The position numbers and the translations under genes were made by a program. This document shows positions 1 to 11,528 of a DNA stretch of 64,000 nucleotides, in pieces. The notes beneath the pieces were generated by a model, which was not told the origin of the DNA, searched no databases, and saw only the letters and a program-made list of their open reading frames with translations. The DNA lies in NCBI GenBank assembly GCA_007922305.1, contig ML677348.1:20865263-20929262 (forward strand), given 5' to 3'. This DNA is from Dermatemys mawii (taxonomy: Eukaryota > Chordata > Testudines > Dermatemydidae). How positions within the stretch are numbered: position 1 is the stretch's first letter; every line of letters begins with the position of its first letter.

Positions 1-536
1 TTCCTGGCTCAGTCTCGGTTATCTCCCAATCTCAGTGATTAATTAGGGGAGGCAGAAAGTAGGGAGCCCAGGCCCACCCTCTACTCTGGGCTCCAGCCCA
101 GAGACCCTAATAGTATCAGCTAAGATGGCTGACCTTTTTGCCACAAAACACAATACAATTCCCTGGGCTGCTTCCCCACAGCAGTCCCCACTTCTTCAAA
201 CTCCACTTCACCCTTACCTCAGGGCCTCCTTCCTTGCGTATGATATGTTGTCTACCACTCAGTCTCACCAACAGCACAACTTCCTCCCACAGCTCCTGAC
301 ATCCACCCCCACTTGACTAACTGGGAGGTTTTTTAACTGGTTTCAGCCAGCCAGGTGTCCCAATCAGGCTAGCTATTTCTACTGCTTTCTAGAAGCTTCT
401 TAACTGGCCCCAGGTGTCTTGATTAACCTGAACAACTGCCATTTGGTTCCAAAGGTACCAGGGATTTGTTTAGCTTGGAACTAACATATCTGTTCCTTAG
501 CACTTTCTTACAGCCATCTGGCCTTGCCCCATCACA
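1..536 (-). mobile_element. LTR of endogenous-retrovirus type, cut by window edge
   Basis: The right end reads ccccatcaca, so read on the minus strand the element begins TGTGATGGGG, close to the terminus of the intact LTR at 44582-45738. The body resembles a common turtle LTR family from memory. The other end is outside the window, so length and target duplication cannot be given. No internal viral gene is present. Confidence 0.5.
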
Positions 537-621
537 ATATTATATATAATCTCTTCCTGCTGTATGTTCCACTCAATACAGCTGATGAAGTAAATTTTAG
601 CCCTCAAAAGCTTGTGCCCTG

Positions 622-910
622 AGGGTATGTCTTCACTATCCACCAGATCAGCAGATAGTGATCGATCTATTGGTGATCAGTTTATTGCATCTCATCAAGA
701 CGTAACAAAAATCGATCACCAACAGCACTCCATTGACTCCAGAACACCAGCTCGCCAAAAGGCGCAAGCTGGAATCGACAAGGGAGACCACTGCTGCCGT
801 GAGGATGGCAAGTAAGTCGGCCGAAGATGCACCGACTTCAGCTACGTTATTCATGTAGCTGAAGTCGGCGCATCTTCAGTCGAACCCTCCCCTTAGTGTA
901 GACCAGCCTT
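622..910. mobile_element. hAT-like MITE inserted in a Penelope tail
   Basis: The ends are imperfect inverted repeats: agggtatgtcttcacta on the left, and tagtgtagaccagcctt on the right. This is the pattern of non-autonomous hAT elements common in turtles. It carries no transposase. A strong hairpin occupies 823-877 near its right end. An 8-bp target duplication is not clear. Confidence 0.55.
823..877. repeat. 23-bp stem, 9-base loop inverted repeat
   Basis: gaagatgcaccgacttcagc... at 823-845 pairs with 855-877 with one mismatch in 23 positions; the loop is gttattcat. It sits within the MITE at 622-910. Confidence 0.8.
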
Positions 911-962
911 TAGTCTCTAAGGTGCCACAAGCACTCCTCATTCTTTTTACTGAAGTTGAAGG

Positions 963-1552
963 CATTGCAGGAACTTGGCATGCCGTATTTAAACATCTGG
1001 GTTAACTATGATCAGTCAAAAGATGAGATGAAGCTTTCAAGCAATCCTGCCTCAAACTTGCATACCATTTTCTTTCCCTTCCCAGGATCTCCCTTAACAT
1101 AATGTGTCTTTGGTGGGGCATTTCCAGAGGAGCTGGTAACAAATCTTCCCCTCATACAATTCAGTAAGGGGCATAGGGCTGTTTGCCTTCACTCTCACTC
1201 ATTCAGTAACAGCAGGATTCGGAAATCAGAGACTCAAACCACTGCCTGGATAATGGAGTGGGATGGGAGAATGCCCCAAATTGTAGCATATACATCTCTT
1301 CCTTGGAATTTAGGCCCATCTAAGGCTTGTTTTCAAAGTGTAACACCTATTGCTTAAATAGATAATTTTCCTTCTTTAACAACCCTCTTCTCCTTGGTTT
1401 TAGGTACCTTCCGGCTTGCACACTCACATCCCTATCTCTCTTCCCAAATTATCTGAGGCTCAGTTAGCCCCTTTGTCCATTCCCAAGCCTGAAGTCTGCA
1501 GGACCCTTCCAGGCAAGGTGTTTTTCAAGGATGCTGCTAAGTGAGCTTTGAG
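963..1552. other. No gene or recognised repeat
   Basis: Mixed-composition sequence without a convincing open frame, splice-bounded exon or repeat that I recognise. Confidence 0.5.
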
Positions 1553-1680
1553 ATCTAGTGGTCTGAGCACAGGATTAAGATCCAGGAACAACCAAGTTCT
1601 AGTCCCAGCTGAGGCTGCAACTGCAATGGCTTTGAGTAAGTCATTTAACTCCTGTCTCTCTCATTCCCCTCCAGCTGGAT
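1553..1680 (+). repeat. MIR-like (CORE) SINE
   Basis: The order tagtggtctgagcacagg (A-box-like), ccaagttctagtccc (B-box-like), and then gagtaagtcatttaactcct matches the MIR layout of tRNA-like head and core. Divergent, as expected for an ancient amniote SINE. Confidence 0.55.
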
Positions 1681-3226
1681 ATTGGAATTAGCATTTATTT
1701 GTTTTGTAGTAGTACCCAGAAGCCCCAGTCATGGAGTACAGTCCCCTTGTGGTAGGTACTGTACAAACAAACAACAAACAGTACCTCAGACCCATTTTCT
1801 GCGTTCACCTCACAAATGCATTCAATACCTTTCGAAAAAGCATATCTCCAATACTGCTTACATTGTATGGATATAAAATTTTCCACTTATTTACAAGGGT
1901 TTAAACTGGTAAAACTCTATTAGTGTCTATGGATTTACTCCTGGCATTGCACTGATGGAAATGGAAGAAATGTGTGACCTGCGTTACTAACCAACAGCCA
2001 CATGCTGTTATTTGTCTCAGATTACGGCAACCTCGAGAACAGACTCTATTCTCAGACTACGATGGAATTGAGCACTCCACCTACATGTCCTTCTATTTTA
2101 ATCCCTGGAGGCTGACAGAGCATTCCCAGTGAACAGCTCTTGACACTGGAATGAGCTTCCACAAGACTGGCAGAGTCCAACTTCGTTCCCATTCAAGGCA
2201 AGGTGCAAGGCTCATTTTCTGTCAGACTTGCCTGGATGTTTTGTTAACATTTAGAGAGGATTTTTTCTTGGATTTTGCTTTCTCGCATGAAATGAATGGA
2301 GGGGCAGCGCTTAATATGCCACAACTTGAAGTAGCACCAGAGACACAGTCCAGTACAATGCTCACAGACTTTCTGTGTGATCTACTGACTCCACTTAGTG
2401 TGCTCCAGTTGTGGCCCAGAAAGTTGAGATCTTCCAGCACTAGAGGTTTAGTTTTCACAGAAATGTTTGACGCCTGTTCCACTCACAGCGTATTGTTTCT
2501 TTTGACAGGAAGCACAAAAATGGTTGTAGAAGGCACTGGACTGGAAGTAGCTCTCATAGGTGCGTGTGCTGCAGGCACCCCTGTCTCTTTCAGAAAGTCT
2601 TTACTTACTGCCGTCCCTTTAAATGTAAACCTGACACTAATCTCAGTTCTGGGCCTTCGGTATCTTACAGGAGGCTTGTGAGTCAGTTATACTAATAATA
2701 ACTCTGCCTACCAAGGCAACAAAGAGAGGATGCACACTTACCCCATTTGAAGGAGGCAAGGAATGATGTAGAAAATTAGTAAACTTAAAAATTAGCTACT
2801 TAAAAACACCAGCCGCTAACCCATATAGAGCGCTCTAATCCAGTCCTACTTGGGGTGCCAGTACAGCTGGCTCCCCAAGCAGTGGATAGCAAATTTCTGC
2901 CATCACCACACTCATTTTAATCTATAATTACCAGTCATTATGATTGTATCCCACCCATAGTTCCTCCAGAGATTTCTCCTGTTTGTTCCAAGCCTTCTTT
3001 TATACATAGAGCAACTCTTCCGTTTCAGCCCTGGTTTCTCTGTTTTCCAGTATCAGAGGTACTGAGAATCACTCAGAGCACTCTACTGCTGCTGTGTAGC
3101 AAAACAGCAGGAAACCTCGGTTGTTCCCCTCAGGGCCAGGTTCTGCCCTCATTCACATCAGGGATAAAGAGAGCAGAACCTACCCCAAATTTGGCAGGTT
3201 AATTCCATACCTAGCAACATCCTCAC
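1681..3226. other. No gene or recognised repeat
   Basis: A 176-codon open frame at 2151-2681 has no recognisable domain, no initiation context and no homology that I know, and it overlaps an antisense open frame. I treat the stretch as non-coding upstream DNA. Confidence 0.5.
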
Positions 3227-3254
3227 AAAAAAAAAAAAAAAAAAAAAAAAAAAA
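3227..3254 (+). repeat. Poly-A tract, 28 bases
   Basis: Uninterrupted run of A. No clear retroelement body lies directly upstream, so it may be a simple repeat rather than a retroposon tail. Confidence 0.95.
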
Positions 3255-3589
3255 GATTTTTATAGTGTGAGGGATATTGTAGGAATACTGCCAAACTCTG
3301 GGACTTTTGCCTCAAACTGGAACATAGGCCTAAGCCCCCTGGAGGACAGAGGTGGTCTTTTCCCTCCATCACACAACATCTCAGGGAGGATTAAATAAAG
3401 TGGAATGCTGGGAGAGAGCAGAGAGTGTGCTAGAGGGTGTTTGGGGTTATGAAGGAGCTCTCTCCATAGCCAGTAGGTTACAGAGCTAGTGGAAGTATTA
3501 AAAGCCCCTGAGAGAAATGAGGACTTCCCTATGTTTACATAGTCCCTTAGTTTTACATGCAAACACTGACTACACTACCTATTTGCCCA

Positions 3590-3840
3590 GCCAATCCTAA
3601 CTTGACAGGCTTTGTTTCATTCTCTTTGCTCTTCCAGCCTCTGCCACTTCTCCATCCTGTCACACACATTTTTCTTGCAAAAGCCTTCTATTCTGCAGTT
3701 CCTGCCATTTGGAACAGCCTCCTTAGCTTATCTATCTCTGTCTCATCAACCCTGCTCATCTGTTTTCAAATCCCACCTGAAAACACCTTCTCCTTTGTCC
3801 CCTTTCTCCCTGTTATTTTCTTATTTAATTCTGTAAGAAG
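3590..3840 (+). repeat. Ancient L2/L3-type LINE 3' end
   Basis: The sequence reads ttctgcagttcctgccatttggaacagcctcc, then ctcatctgttttcaaatcccacctgaaaacac. This order (a frame encoding a PxxWNSLP-like end, then a short-chain K-T-H region) is what I recognise from the 3' end of L2/L3-like LINEs. It is old and has no complete reading frame. Confidence 0.45.
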
Positions 3841-5284
3841 TACTAACTGATACAGTACAAATGAATGACTATACACAATAAGATTTGCTGTACATGGTAA
3901 TGCATTAATAGAAGATAACAACAGGTATGTTTAAAAGAAATCAGAAGATTTAACTTTCAGAACTCTGAGACTTTTAAAGAGGGAAGTCAATTCTTTTAAT
4001 CCCACTTCACATCTAGCAACTGTAAAGTTTTGAGCTGCCACAACTGAAAGAGACCACAGGCTCAGTTCACTTTAATGGAGATATGAGCCTGGTTTAATGT
4101 TTCCCACACAGTGCATTGAAAATCTCATTACTACTTTACTATCCCACGTGGAAAGACTATTTGCCTTTTACCAGGATTTTAGATGAAAATGGGAAATCTA
4201 ATGATAATTTAGCTTGCCCATAAAAAAGGTTACTCAGCTCATGAGTCAAATTCAGTCTAGCTCAAGAAGCCTACACAAATTCATTATTCAGATCACTAAA
4301 ATTGGGTTTGAGTGGGATATAAATGGTGACCAGGCCTTATATGGGCCCTCTGCATGGGGGGGGGGGGTTGGGAAGGAGGGGAGCCCACCCTAGATTAGTA
4401 GAATTTTGGTAGGTTGTTAGAGCTGCTGACCCCTTCATTTTGACCTCCATACACAGTCCCAGCATTCACTGTGGAAGCCAACAAAATTTTGATTTTTTGG
4501 GGTGGCTGATGCATCAGAAATAGGAAGCCAAGGAGAATGGAGATCCCCCACAAGAGGAGAAAGGGGGATATAAGCCACGAAGATACCAATAAAGCCTCTC
4601 ACTTGCTTTCTCCAACACACAATGATGTTAGGTCACCACCTCTTCTCACAGAGGGTAGCCAAAAAACTGTTGGAGAAGATGGAGAGGGGGCTGTGTAGGG
4701 GAGTATAATAATGCCAGGTGGAGAGAAAGGAGGTTGCGACAGGCAGGGATGAATGATACAATAAAGTTGAAACATTTTCATGGATATCATAAGAGTCACT
4801 GAACAATATTTTAGTGATTCTCCACTTATTTCCTACAAGTCATTCAGAGTTTTAAATAGCTAGATTGATTGCTTCACGTATTCCATAGAAAACATTTGGA
4901 TTCCAACTGTACCCAAGAACTAAAATACAGAGAAAGCACTATATTTGAAATTAGATAATAAATAATTATGTCATGATTGAAGCTGTTAGACATTATAGCC
5001 TTCCCAGGAGGAAAAAAATCATAAAGGAGTGTCTTCCAGGGCTTTCATTTGCACTATAAAGAAAACCTATTTCCAAACTAAAAGAAGATGGGACTATTGA
5101 GGGATTTCACTGTTAAACAGAAGGATAATACATTTATTCTTAGGTACTTTGAAGTGTAACTATTGTTCTTGATGTAGAACATTAATATTCTAGTAAAACA
5201 CTGGTAATGAATAGAGAGGAGTTCAACAAGTGCTGGTAATTCAGAGACTTCTCCAGCTATATCACATACTCTTGTGTTTGCCTG
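3841..5284. other. No gene or recognised repeat
   Basis: AT-rich sequence with a G run at about 4358-4369 and a 12-bp palindrome ctgatgcatcag at about 4506. No exon-like or repeat signal was found. Confidence 0.45.
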
Positions 5285-5290
5285 TATCAA

Positions 5291-6205
5291 CTAGGGTTGC
5301 CAATTTTTTAATTCCACAAAACTAAACACCCTTGCCCCATTCCCTGCCTGCCCCTCCTGAGGCCCTGCCCCTTCTCACTCCCCCCAGCCTCTCTCACTTT
5401 CACTGGGCTGGGGCAGGGAGTTGAGATGTGGGCTCCAGCTGGGGGTAGGGGCTCTAGGATGGGGACAGAAATGAGGAGTTCAGAGTATGGGAGGGGGCTC
5501 CAGGCTGGGGTATTGGAGGGATTGAGGACTCCAGCCTGGGGGTGCAGACTCTGGGGTGGGGACAGGGATGTGGTGTTTGAGGTGTGGGGGCAGGCTCAGG
5601 GCAGGGAGTTGAGGTGTGAGAGGAAGTGAGGGCTGTGGGGATGAGAGGTTTGGAGTGTGGGAGCGGGCTCAGGGCTGGGGTAAGAGTGCAGGCTCTCGGA
5701 GGGAGTTTGTATGCACAAGGAGGTTCTGGCCTGAGGTATGGGCTTCAGGTACAGGTGGGGGCAAGGGGTCTGTGAGGGAGTTAGAAGGCAGGAGCGGGTT
5801 CCAACCTAGGGCAGGTTTGGGGTCCAGCCAGGCAACACTTACCTGAGGCTAGGGAGCCACCTGAGGTCAGCAGCCCAGCAGGGCTAAGGCAGGCACCCTA
5901 TCTGCCCTGGCTCCACACTGCTCCTGGAAGCAATCAGCATGTCCAGCCCCTAGGCAGAGGTGCACGGCCAGGCAGCTCTGCGCAGTGCCTACAGACACTG
6001 CCCCAGCAGCTCCCGCTGACAGCACACAGAGCTTCCCTGATCACCCCTGCACCAAGAGGCTTAACATGTCAGCCACTTCCAAGGAGCTGCAAAGAGCCAA
6101 GGCAGACAGGGAGCCTGCCTTAGTGCTGCCGACTGGACTTTTAACAGCCCACTCAGCGGTGTCACCGGAGTGTTCCAGACAAAAAACTGTATATCTAGCA
6201 ACTCT
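5291..6205. mobile_element. DNA transposon with GC-rich core
   Basis: The left end ctagggttgccaat mirrors the right end ctagcaactct. The flanks are tgtatcaa (5283-5290) and agtatcaa (6206-6213), a near-perfect 8-bp duplication as made by hAT transposases. The interior is GC-rich and repetitive (variants of ggctcc-ggctgggg between 5400 and 5840). The open frames inside are by-products of this composition. Confidence 0.6.
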
Positions 6206-7184
6206 AGTATCAAGTGGTAGAATCTCACCAGCTCTAGGAAGCTCAGCAGATGAGTGCTAAGACGATCTATTCCCCTCGCTAAGTTTCAAATCCCACAGCT
6301 CCAAAAATCACCAAGCCCATCCCTAGTGGAAGATACCTGACCACCACCTAAAGGCCAGGGGAGAAAATGACACCAGAGAGAATAGACATGCTTTTATAAA
6401 AGGCATATACCAATATTATTCAGCCAATCATCTACCTCTAAAGTCTTAGTCCCCTTTCGCCATTGTCTCATCCCCCAAACAAGGCCAAAGTTTTCACAGA
6501 AGACAGGCTCAAATCAGTGCCCAGCTCTCCCCAAAGTCAGTACATTTTTCCCCTTAAGAGGGCAATGATGCTGGCAGCTGTGGCTATTCTTACCCCCACT
6601 CACAAACTTCTTAGGTACACACACAAGTCTCATTTCAAGTGAGTTGGATCACCTTTATTTAGGGTCCAGGCTCCTCCCACTCCCAGCAGCCTCTGAGAGG
6701 TGTGATTAATTGGAGTCAGCTGGGAGGTGTGATTATTTGGAGACAGCTGCTCAGGTGTTTTTTTCCTCCTGCTGGTAGCTAATTGGAGTGCAAAGATTCC
6801 CTCAGTAGATATAAAGAACACATTGTATTTAATATGTGGGGAAAATGCCTCAGCAATAAGAAAGGGAATACAGTTATATTTTCCCTGCCAGGCTGGAGCG
6901 AGCCAGATATATGTAACAGACATTTTTAAGATATCCATTTCAGGCCTGCAGCTGTTTGCCTCTGCCAGATTTAAAGGGCCAGAAAAGCACACTGGGATAA
7001 AAAAATCCTACCAAAGGGTAACCCCACAGAGGAAAGAATTAGAATAGGAACCTGGAAGTTAAAAAAGCATCCTGAGGGGGCTGTTTCTGTGTGTCGCATA
7101 CCACACCTCCATCACAAGAAGAAAGTCAAATTTCCATATTGTTCTTTCATAAAAATTTGCCACAGAAAAGGGCTTTTAAACTAT
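6206..7184. other. Mostly unassigned; contains a short tandem duplication
   Basis: No gene seen. A 27-bp unit beginning aggtgtgatta is present twice in tandem at 6698-6724 and 6725-6751 with few mismatches. The region around 6620-6980 may be an old LTR-type repeat, but I cannot place it. Confidence 0.4.
6698..6751 (+). repeat. Tandem duplication, 2 x 27 bp
   Basis: Two adjacent copies of a unit with aggtgtgatta, ttggag and cagctg in the same order; three or four differences separate them. Confidence 0.7.
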
Positions 7185-7187
7185 CTA

Positions 7188-7450
7188 ATTCAGTGGTTCT
7201 CAACTTGGGGACTGGGGCCCACAGGCAGGTTTCAGGGGGTCCACCAAGCAGGGCCAGCATTAGACTCACTTTGGCCCAAGGCTGAAAGCCAAAGCCCCAC
7301 AACCCGGCTGAAGCCCGAGGCCCTGAGCCCTGCCACCTGGCGGTGAAGTCAAAGCCTGAGCAATGTAGCTTTGCAGGGCTCCAGGCAATTGCCCTGCTTG
7401 CTATCCCACAAAGCCAGCCCCGACTTTTACATGCGGGAATGCTGCACTTG
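7188..7450 (+). mobile_element. hAT-like MITE fragment
   Basis: cagtggttctcaacttggggac is the usual left terminus of a hAT-type reptile MITE, followed by the GC-rich interior. The right terminus was not found, so it is truncated or internally decayed. Confidence 0.45.
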
Positions 7451-8738
7451 GAATCAACCAAGGATATGTATGTACTACCAGAAAATGAGAGGAATATAGG
7501 CTCCAGATTGGTAACAGTGAGCAGAAATATTAGAACTACTTTTGTTTGACTAGGGTAAGTATTTCCATCCCCCTTTAAAGGGGCATCATTTTAATACTGG
7601 CTAAATGTATTAATGAGACAAATTGTAAAGGAGCATCAGCAAATTACAGTAATAGGAATTGTCAGAAAATTTCAAAACCAGTTAGGTAGCTTTCACAGGT
7701 CAGTAAAAGATAAGGGGTGATTGTGGATGTGCACAAACCTTTCTCCATAATGGATAGCAGCTGGGGAAAAACAAACAGCATTTCTGAGGTGTGTATGTAA
7801 AGTATGAATCCCCACAAATTGTTTTGACAGTAGAAAATGCTAATGGTGCTACATTTGCAATATGTATAATTCTGATCACCACACTAAAAGAACATGGTTT
7901 ACTGGAGCACTGCCCAGATGATTCAGAGATTGGAAAAGGACTGGTGTTAATTTGGGGCAGGTAAAGGAGCTGCTACATCTTTGTATAAGACTGGAGCAAA
8001 TCAAAGAGAGAATGATTAATTGTGTTTGTGGCTATTAAAGGTTGTTTACATTAAGAAACAAAAGACACATTAGTACAACACATTCTGATACCAATACTGA
8101 AGCATAGGACTTTTTGTCACAGTACTGACAGAGATATATGTCTGGATGAAATAAAATGTTACCTTCAGGCAAACTGACAGATTTGTAACTCAAATTACAA
8201 GAATATATCACTGCATTTTCTATGCATCAGCCAAGATGCCGACCCATTTCTTCCTAAATTAAAATAAGACTGGCTACAGCAGAATGTGTTTTAGTAAATC
8301 AAATGTGTGCAGAGGATCCTGGTCATATGAATACTATCTTTAGATAGATGTTTAATATTCAGAGCCTGAGAGAAAGACATGACAAAAAGACTGATCCTTC
8401 AGTGTTCACTATGGCAAAAATAATGCTGATTTTTAAGGGCATTTTCCCCTAAATAAAGGCTGCAGTATTAGTCCCTATAGCAGAAAGTGAGAGAGCATTC
8501 AATACTTGAGCTGGTCAGGAAGTTTCCATAAAAATGATGTTTTGATAGAAAATGCAATTTCTGCAAAATCAAATTTTCTGTAGAAAATTTTGATTTTGCT
8601 GTAGTTTTTCCAGCTTGTCGATTGAGAAAATCTAAACAAAATATTTCCTTTCACCTGGACTTCACCAGAATCAAAATGTGGTTTATTTACCTTATCTGAA
8701 ATATTTTATTTTGAGTCAGTTAGTTCAACATTAAACTA
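7451..8738. other. No gene; weak repeat signal at the end
   Basis: No exon-like sequence. A near-perfect inverted repeat (about 17 bp arms, caaaatcaaatttt type) lies at 8563-8599 and may belong to an old AT-rich MITE interrupted by the Tigger-like element at 8739. Confidence 0.4.
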
Positions 8739-9031
8739 CAGTAGACTCTTGATTATCCAGGATTGGGTTAACCAGGATATCAAAAAAAAATATGCGTAAC
8801 TCGAAGGGCCGGCTCTCGCTTTGTTGCCACCCCAAGCACCAAAAAAACCAAAATCCACCAGGGCGCAGGGCAGCCAGTGAACCAACCCCCGTCCCCAACC
8901 CAGCACAGGGTGTCTGGTGAACCATACCCCCCACCACTGCAACCATATTTGTTATGGATGGTGATTATCCATGATTCTATTAACCAGGATTAATTTTTTC
9001 CCTATCATCCCGGATAATCGAGAGTCTACTG
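8739..9031. mobile_element. Tigger/pogo-like MITE with nested fragment
   Basis: The left terminus cagtagactcttgattatcc is mirrored on the right by ggataatcgagagtctactg. TA dinucleotides flank both ends (8737-8738 and 9032-9033), the Tc1/mariner-pogo signature. The central gggccggctctcgctttgttgcc stretch belongs to another MITE family that is also present at 36918-37086, so it looks nested. No transposase is encoded. Confidence 0.7.
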
Positions 9032-9387
9032 TACATCTCACCCTGGTGCATCAGAGGAGATATAATCTAGCCATGGAGTCCAGTGCATAGAAGAAAATGA
9101 GGGCAAGAGGCATGCGATCATGAGTTACTACTACAGCATTGTAGGAAGGTGCAGCTGAATGACTCCAAATGAAACATTCAATTTAGGAATATTAGTGTCG
9201 AATTTATTTTTTAAAAAAGGCAAAATAAAGCATTATGACATTTTCAAATCAGAATTTTTCATTGTGAAAAATTTGATTTTAATTTTTCATCCCAACTGGG
9301 GATAAAACCAAATGTGGAGGTGCTAGAATTTCCCCTAGGAGAGGAATCCCACATTTTGTTCAGCAGTACTCTGCCCGACAGATATTT

Positions 9388-9448
9388 ATCCCAGTTTTAT
9401 GCCAATGCAACTCCACTGAAGTCAACAGAATTACCTCAGCTTAAAACT
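9388..9448. repeat. Palindromic ancient amniote repeat
   Basis: cagttttatgccaatg on the left is mirrored by cagcttaaaactg on the right around ctgaagtca. The layout matches a common amniote palindromic repeat (ttacaccagtgtaa type). Confidence 0.4.
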
Positions 9449-9526
9449 GATGTGGCAGAGAGGAAAACTTGTCCCAGCATATACATACAATTCTAAACAA
9501 GATATGCATACTACAGTGTTCTAGCA

Positions 9527-9722
9527 CAGGGGTTCAGGACCCTTCAGGGGGTCATGAGGTTATTACATGGGAGGGTCACAAGCTGTCAGCCTCCACCCCA
9601 AAGCCCACTTTGCATCCAGAATTTAATGGTTTTAAATACATTAAATTTAAATATATTTAATTTATAAGAGAGGGTCACACTCAGAGATTTGCTTTTTTAA
9701 AGGGGTCACCAATACAAAACTG
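9527..9722. mobile_element. hAT MITE, 196 bp, intact target duplication
   Basis: The element begins caggggtt and ends aaactg. It is flanked by a perfect 8-bp direct repeat ttctagca (9519-9526 and 9723-9730). The interior (gggtcatgaggttattacatgg, AT-rich centre, ggggtcaccaatac) matches a turtle MITE family from memory. Confidence 0.8.
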
Positions 9723-9730
9723 TTCTAGCA

Positions 9731-10394
9731 TATTATTATATTCATCCCTTGTTAGGATTTTACATACTCAGCAAAGTTGAGCCCCCCAATGAGTATTAGT
9801 GGCTATAAAGTGGTCTTCGTTACACCCCTGCATATCCAGCCCTTGGGCCCCACTCCTCACAGAAGCTCCTAACCTAATGGCACAACTCCCATGCTTTTTA
9901 TTTGTCAGTTTCCCACCACCAGTTTCCTACAGGCTATTTACAATGGGTTGGCCTAACACAGGCCTGATCAGCAACAGCAGCACAGACTCCTGCCTCTCCC
10001 TGCATTTCCTGGTCTCTGCCTACCCACCTTTTTTCCACTTTCTCCCAGCCTTATAGCTTCTGCCTAATGAGGCTGGCAGGTGCAGTCAAGGATTAGGCAA
10101 ACCTAAGCTATTTACCCAATCTATTTCCTCTGATTGGGGCTGGAGTGACAGGAGCTGAATGAGGCTTCCCCAGCAGCGCTCTGCCACAGTGGCTGATGCA
10201 CTGAATGTTCTCCCACCTACTGTTTTAGTAGCTGATGAAGTCAATGAAGGTAATCTGACATGAAACCAGTATAATCGAATGCAGAATTAGGCCCATTATA
10301 CTTACATGACTTTCTAGCATTTTTGTATCTTAACATTTAATAATTCGTGTTTCGGGGATGTCAGATATAAGGGTCTTTTACCCAGATACATAAG
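9731..10394. other. No gene or recognised repeat
   Basis: Ordinary mixed sequence; nothing coding or repetitive was recognised. Confidence 0.45.
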
Positions 10395-10399
10395 TAATG

Positions 10400-11523
10400 T
10401 GTGATGTTCCCCTCTGGTGTTACCCAGACCAGTGATCTCCCAGGTCACTCCAATCCTTGACTCTGGGAGCCAGCTTTGCCCTGCTGGGCTCTGAGAACCC
10501 CCATTCCTGGGCTGTTCACACACAGCCTGTGGCATGTAAGCTGCTGCTTGGATTGTGCAACTGAATGACACTAGCCAATATCTCCAGTCCCAGATGCAAC
10601 CCTAGGAACCTCCATTGTTTGGAGTGTGCAGTTTGCATACTGCATGCTACAAGTGTATATGAGTTCGTCAATTTAACAAAGGAATTGGTATGTATCAGGC
10701 TTGTTATCCCAAGGGGAGTCTCTGACATGCTTCAAACCAAACACACTGCTTCAGGTACAATAAACAGATTTATTAACTACAAAGATAAATATTAAGTGAT
10801 TATAAGTCAAAGCATACAAGTCAGTTTTGGTTCAATGAAATAAAAGCAAAACACATTCTAAGCTGATCTTAACACTTTCCATGCCCTTACAAACTTGGAT
10901 GCTTCTCACCACAGGCTGACTGGTTACCTTTCAGTCAGGCTCTTCCCTTTGATCAGCACACCAGTGGTGGTGTCAAGCTTGGTGGTGATGTCTGTAGATG
11001 GCAGTGGAAGAGAGGGGAAGTGCATGGCAAATGTCTCTCCCTTTTATCATGTTCTTTCTTCCCTCATGGCTTCGCCCCCTTGCCTTCAGAGTCAGATGAG
11101 CATTACCTCATCACAGTCCCAAACTGACCAAAAAAAGAGGGGGTAACTCACTCAAGAGTCCAGCAGATCCTGTTGTTGCTGCCTAGGTCAGTGTCCTTTG
11201 TTCCTGTGAGGCTGGGCTGGGTTTGTCCCATACGTGACCTGATGAGGTGTGAACTGTCCCTCTGCTCTTAGAGAGTTTTTGCCTGAGCTTGCTTCAAGCC
11301 ATGAGGACACATTTTCAGCCTCATAACTATATACATGAAATAATAACCTATACCATTACTGTAACAAGAATTACTATAACATCACTATAGCAACAATGCT
11401 CAGTGTACCCTAAGCCTTCCGAAGACACCCGACATGACAAACTTTGCAGTGGATACCACACAATTATTTCACAAGGGTGAACATGGGGGTGCTGAGTATT
11501 CCTCTGAGATATAGAGCGTCACA
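10400..11523 (-). mobile_element. Solo LTR of an endogenous retrovirus, 1,124 bp
   Basis: The element starts TGATGTTCC and ends GCGTCACA, giving TG...CA termini, with a perfect 5-bp target duplication TAATG (10395-10399 and 11524-11528). An AATAAA on the minus strand (10769-10774 as tttatt) suggests minus-strand orientation. No gag, pol or env sequence is present, so recombination between two LTRs probably removed the internal part. The small open frames inside are incidental. Confidence 0.82.
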
Positions 11524-11528
11524 TAATG

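Larger units (their letters stand above)
548..962 (+). mobile_element. Penelope-like 3' tail, degraded, split by a MITE
   Basis: gctgatgaagt at 571-580 and caaaagcttgtgccc at about 605-619 match the tail block seen intact at 24257-24296, and tagtctctaaggtgccacaag at 911-931 is the downstream part of the same tail. The hairpin between the two core blocks has decayed. About 290 bp of hAT-like MITE separates the halves. Confidence 0.6.

Noticed and set aside
2151..2681. 176-codon open frame upstream of HTR2A
   Set aside because: No domain, no repeat of known function, no splice context, and an antisense open frame covers half of it; length is compatible with chance in this composition.
4506..4517. 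12-bp perfect palindrome ctgatgcatcag
   Set aside because: Too short to be meaningful by itself, with no associated site.
5426..5846. Gly/Arg-rich open frames
   Set aside because: Internal tandem-like sequence of the DNA transposon at 5291-6205.
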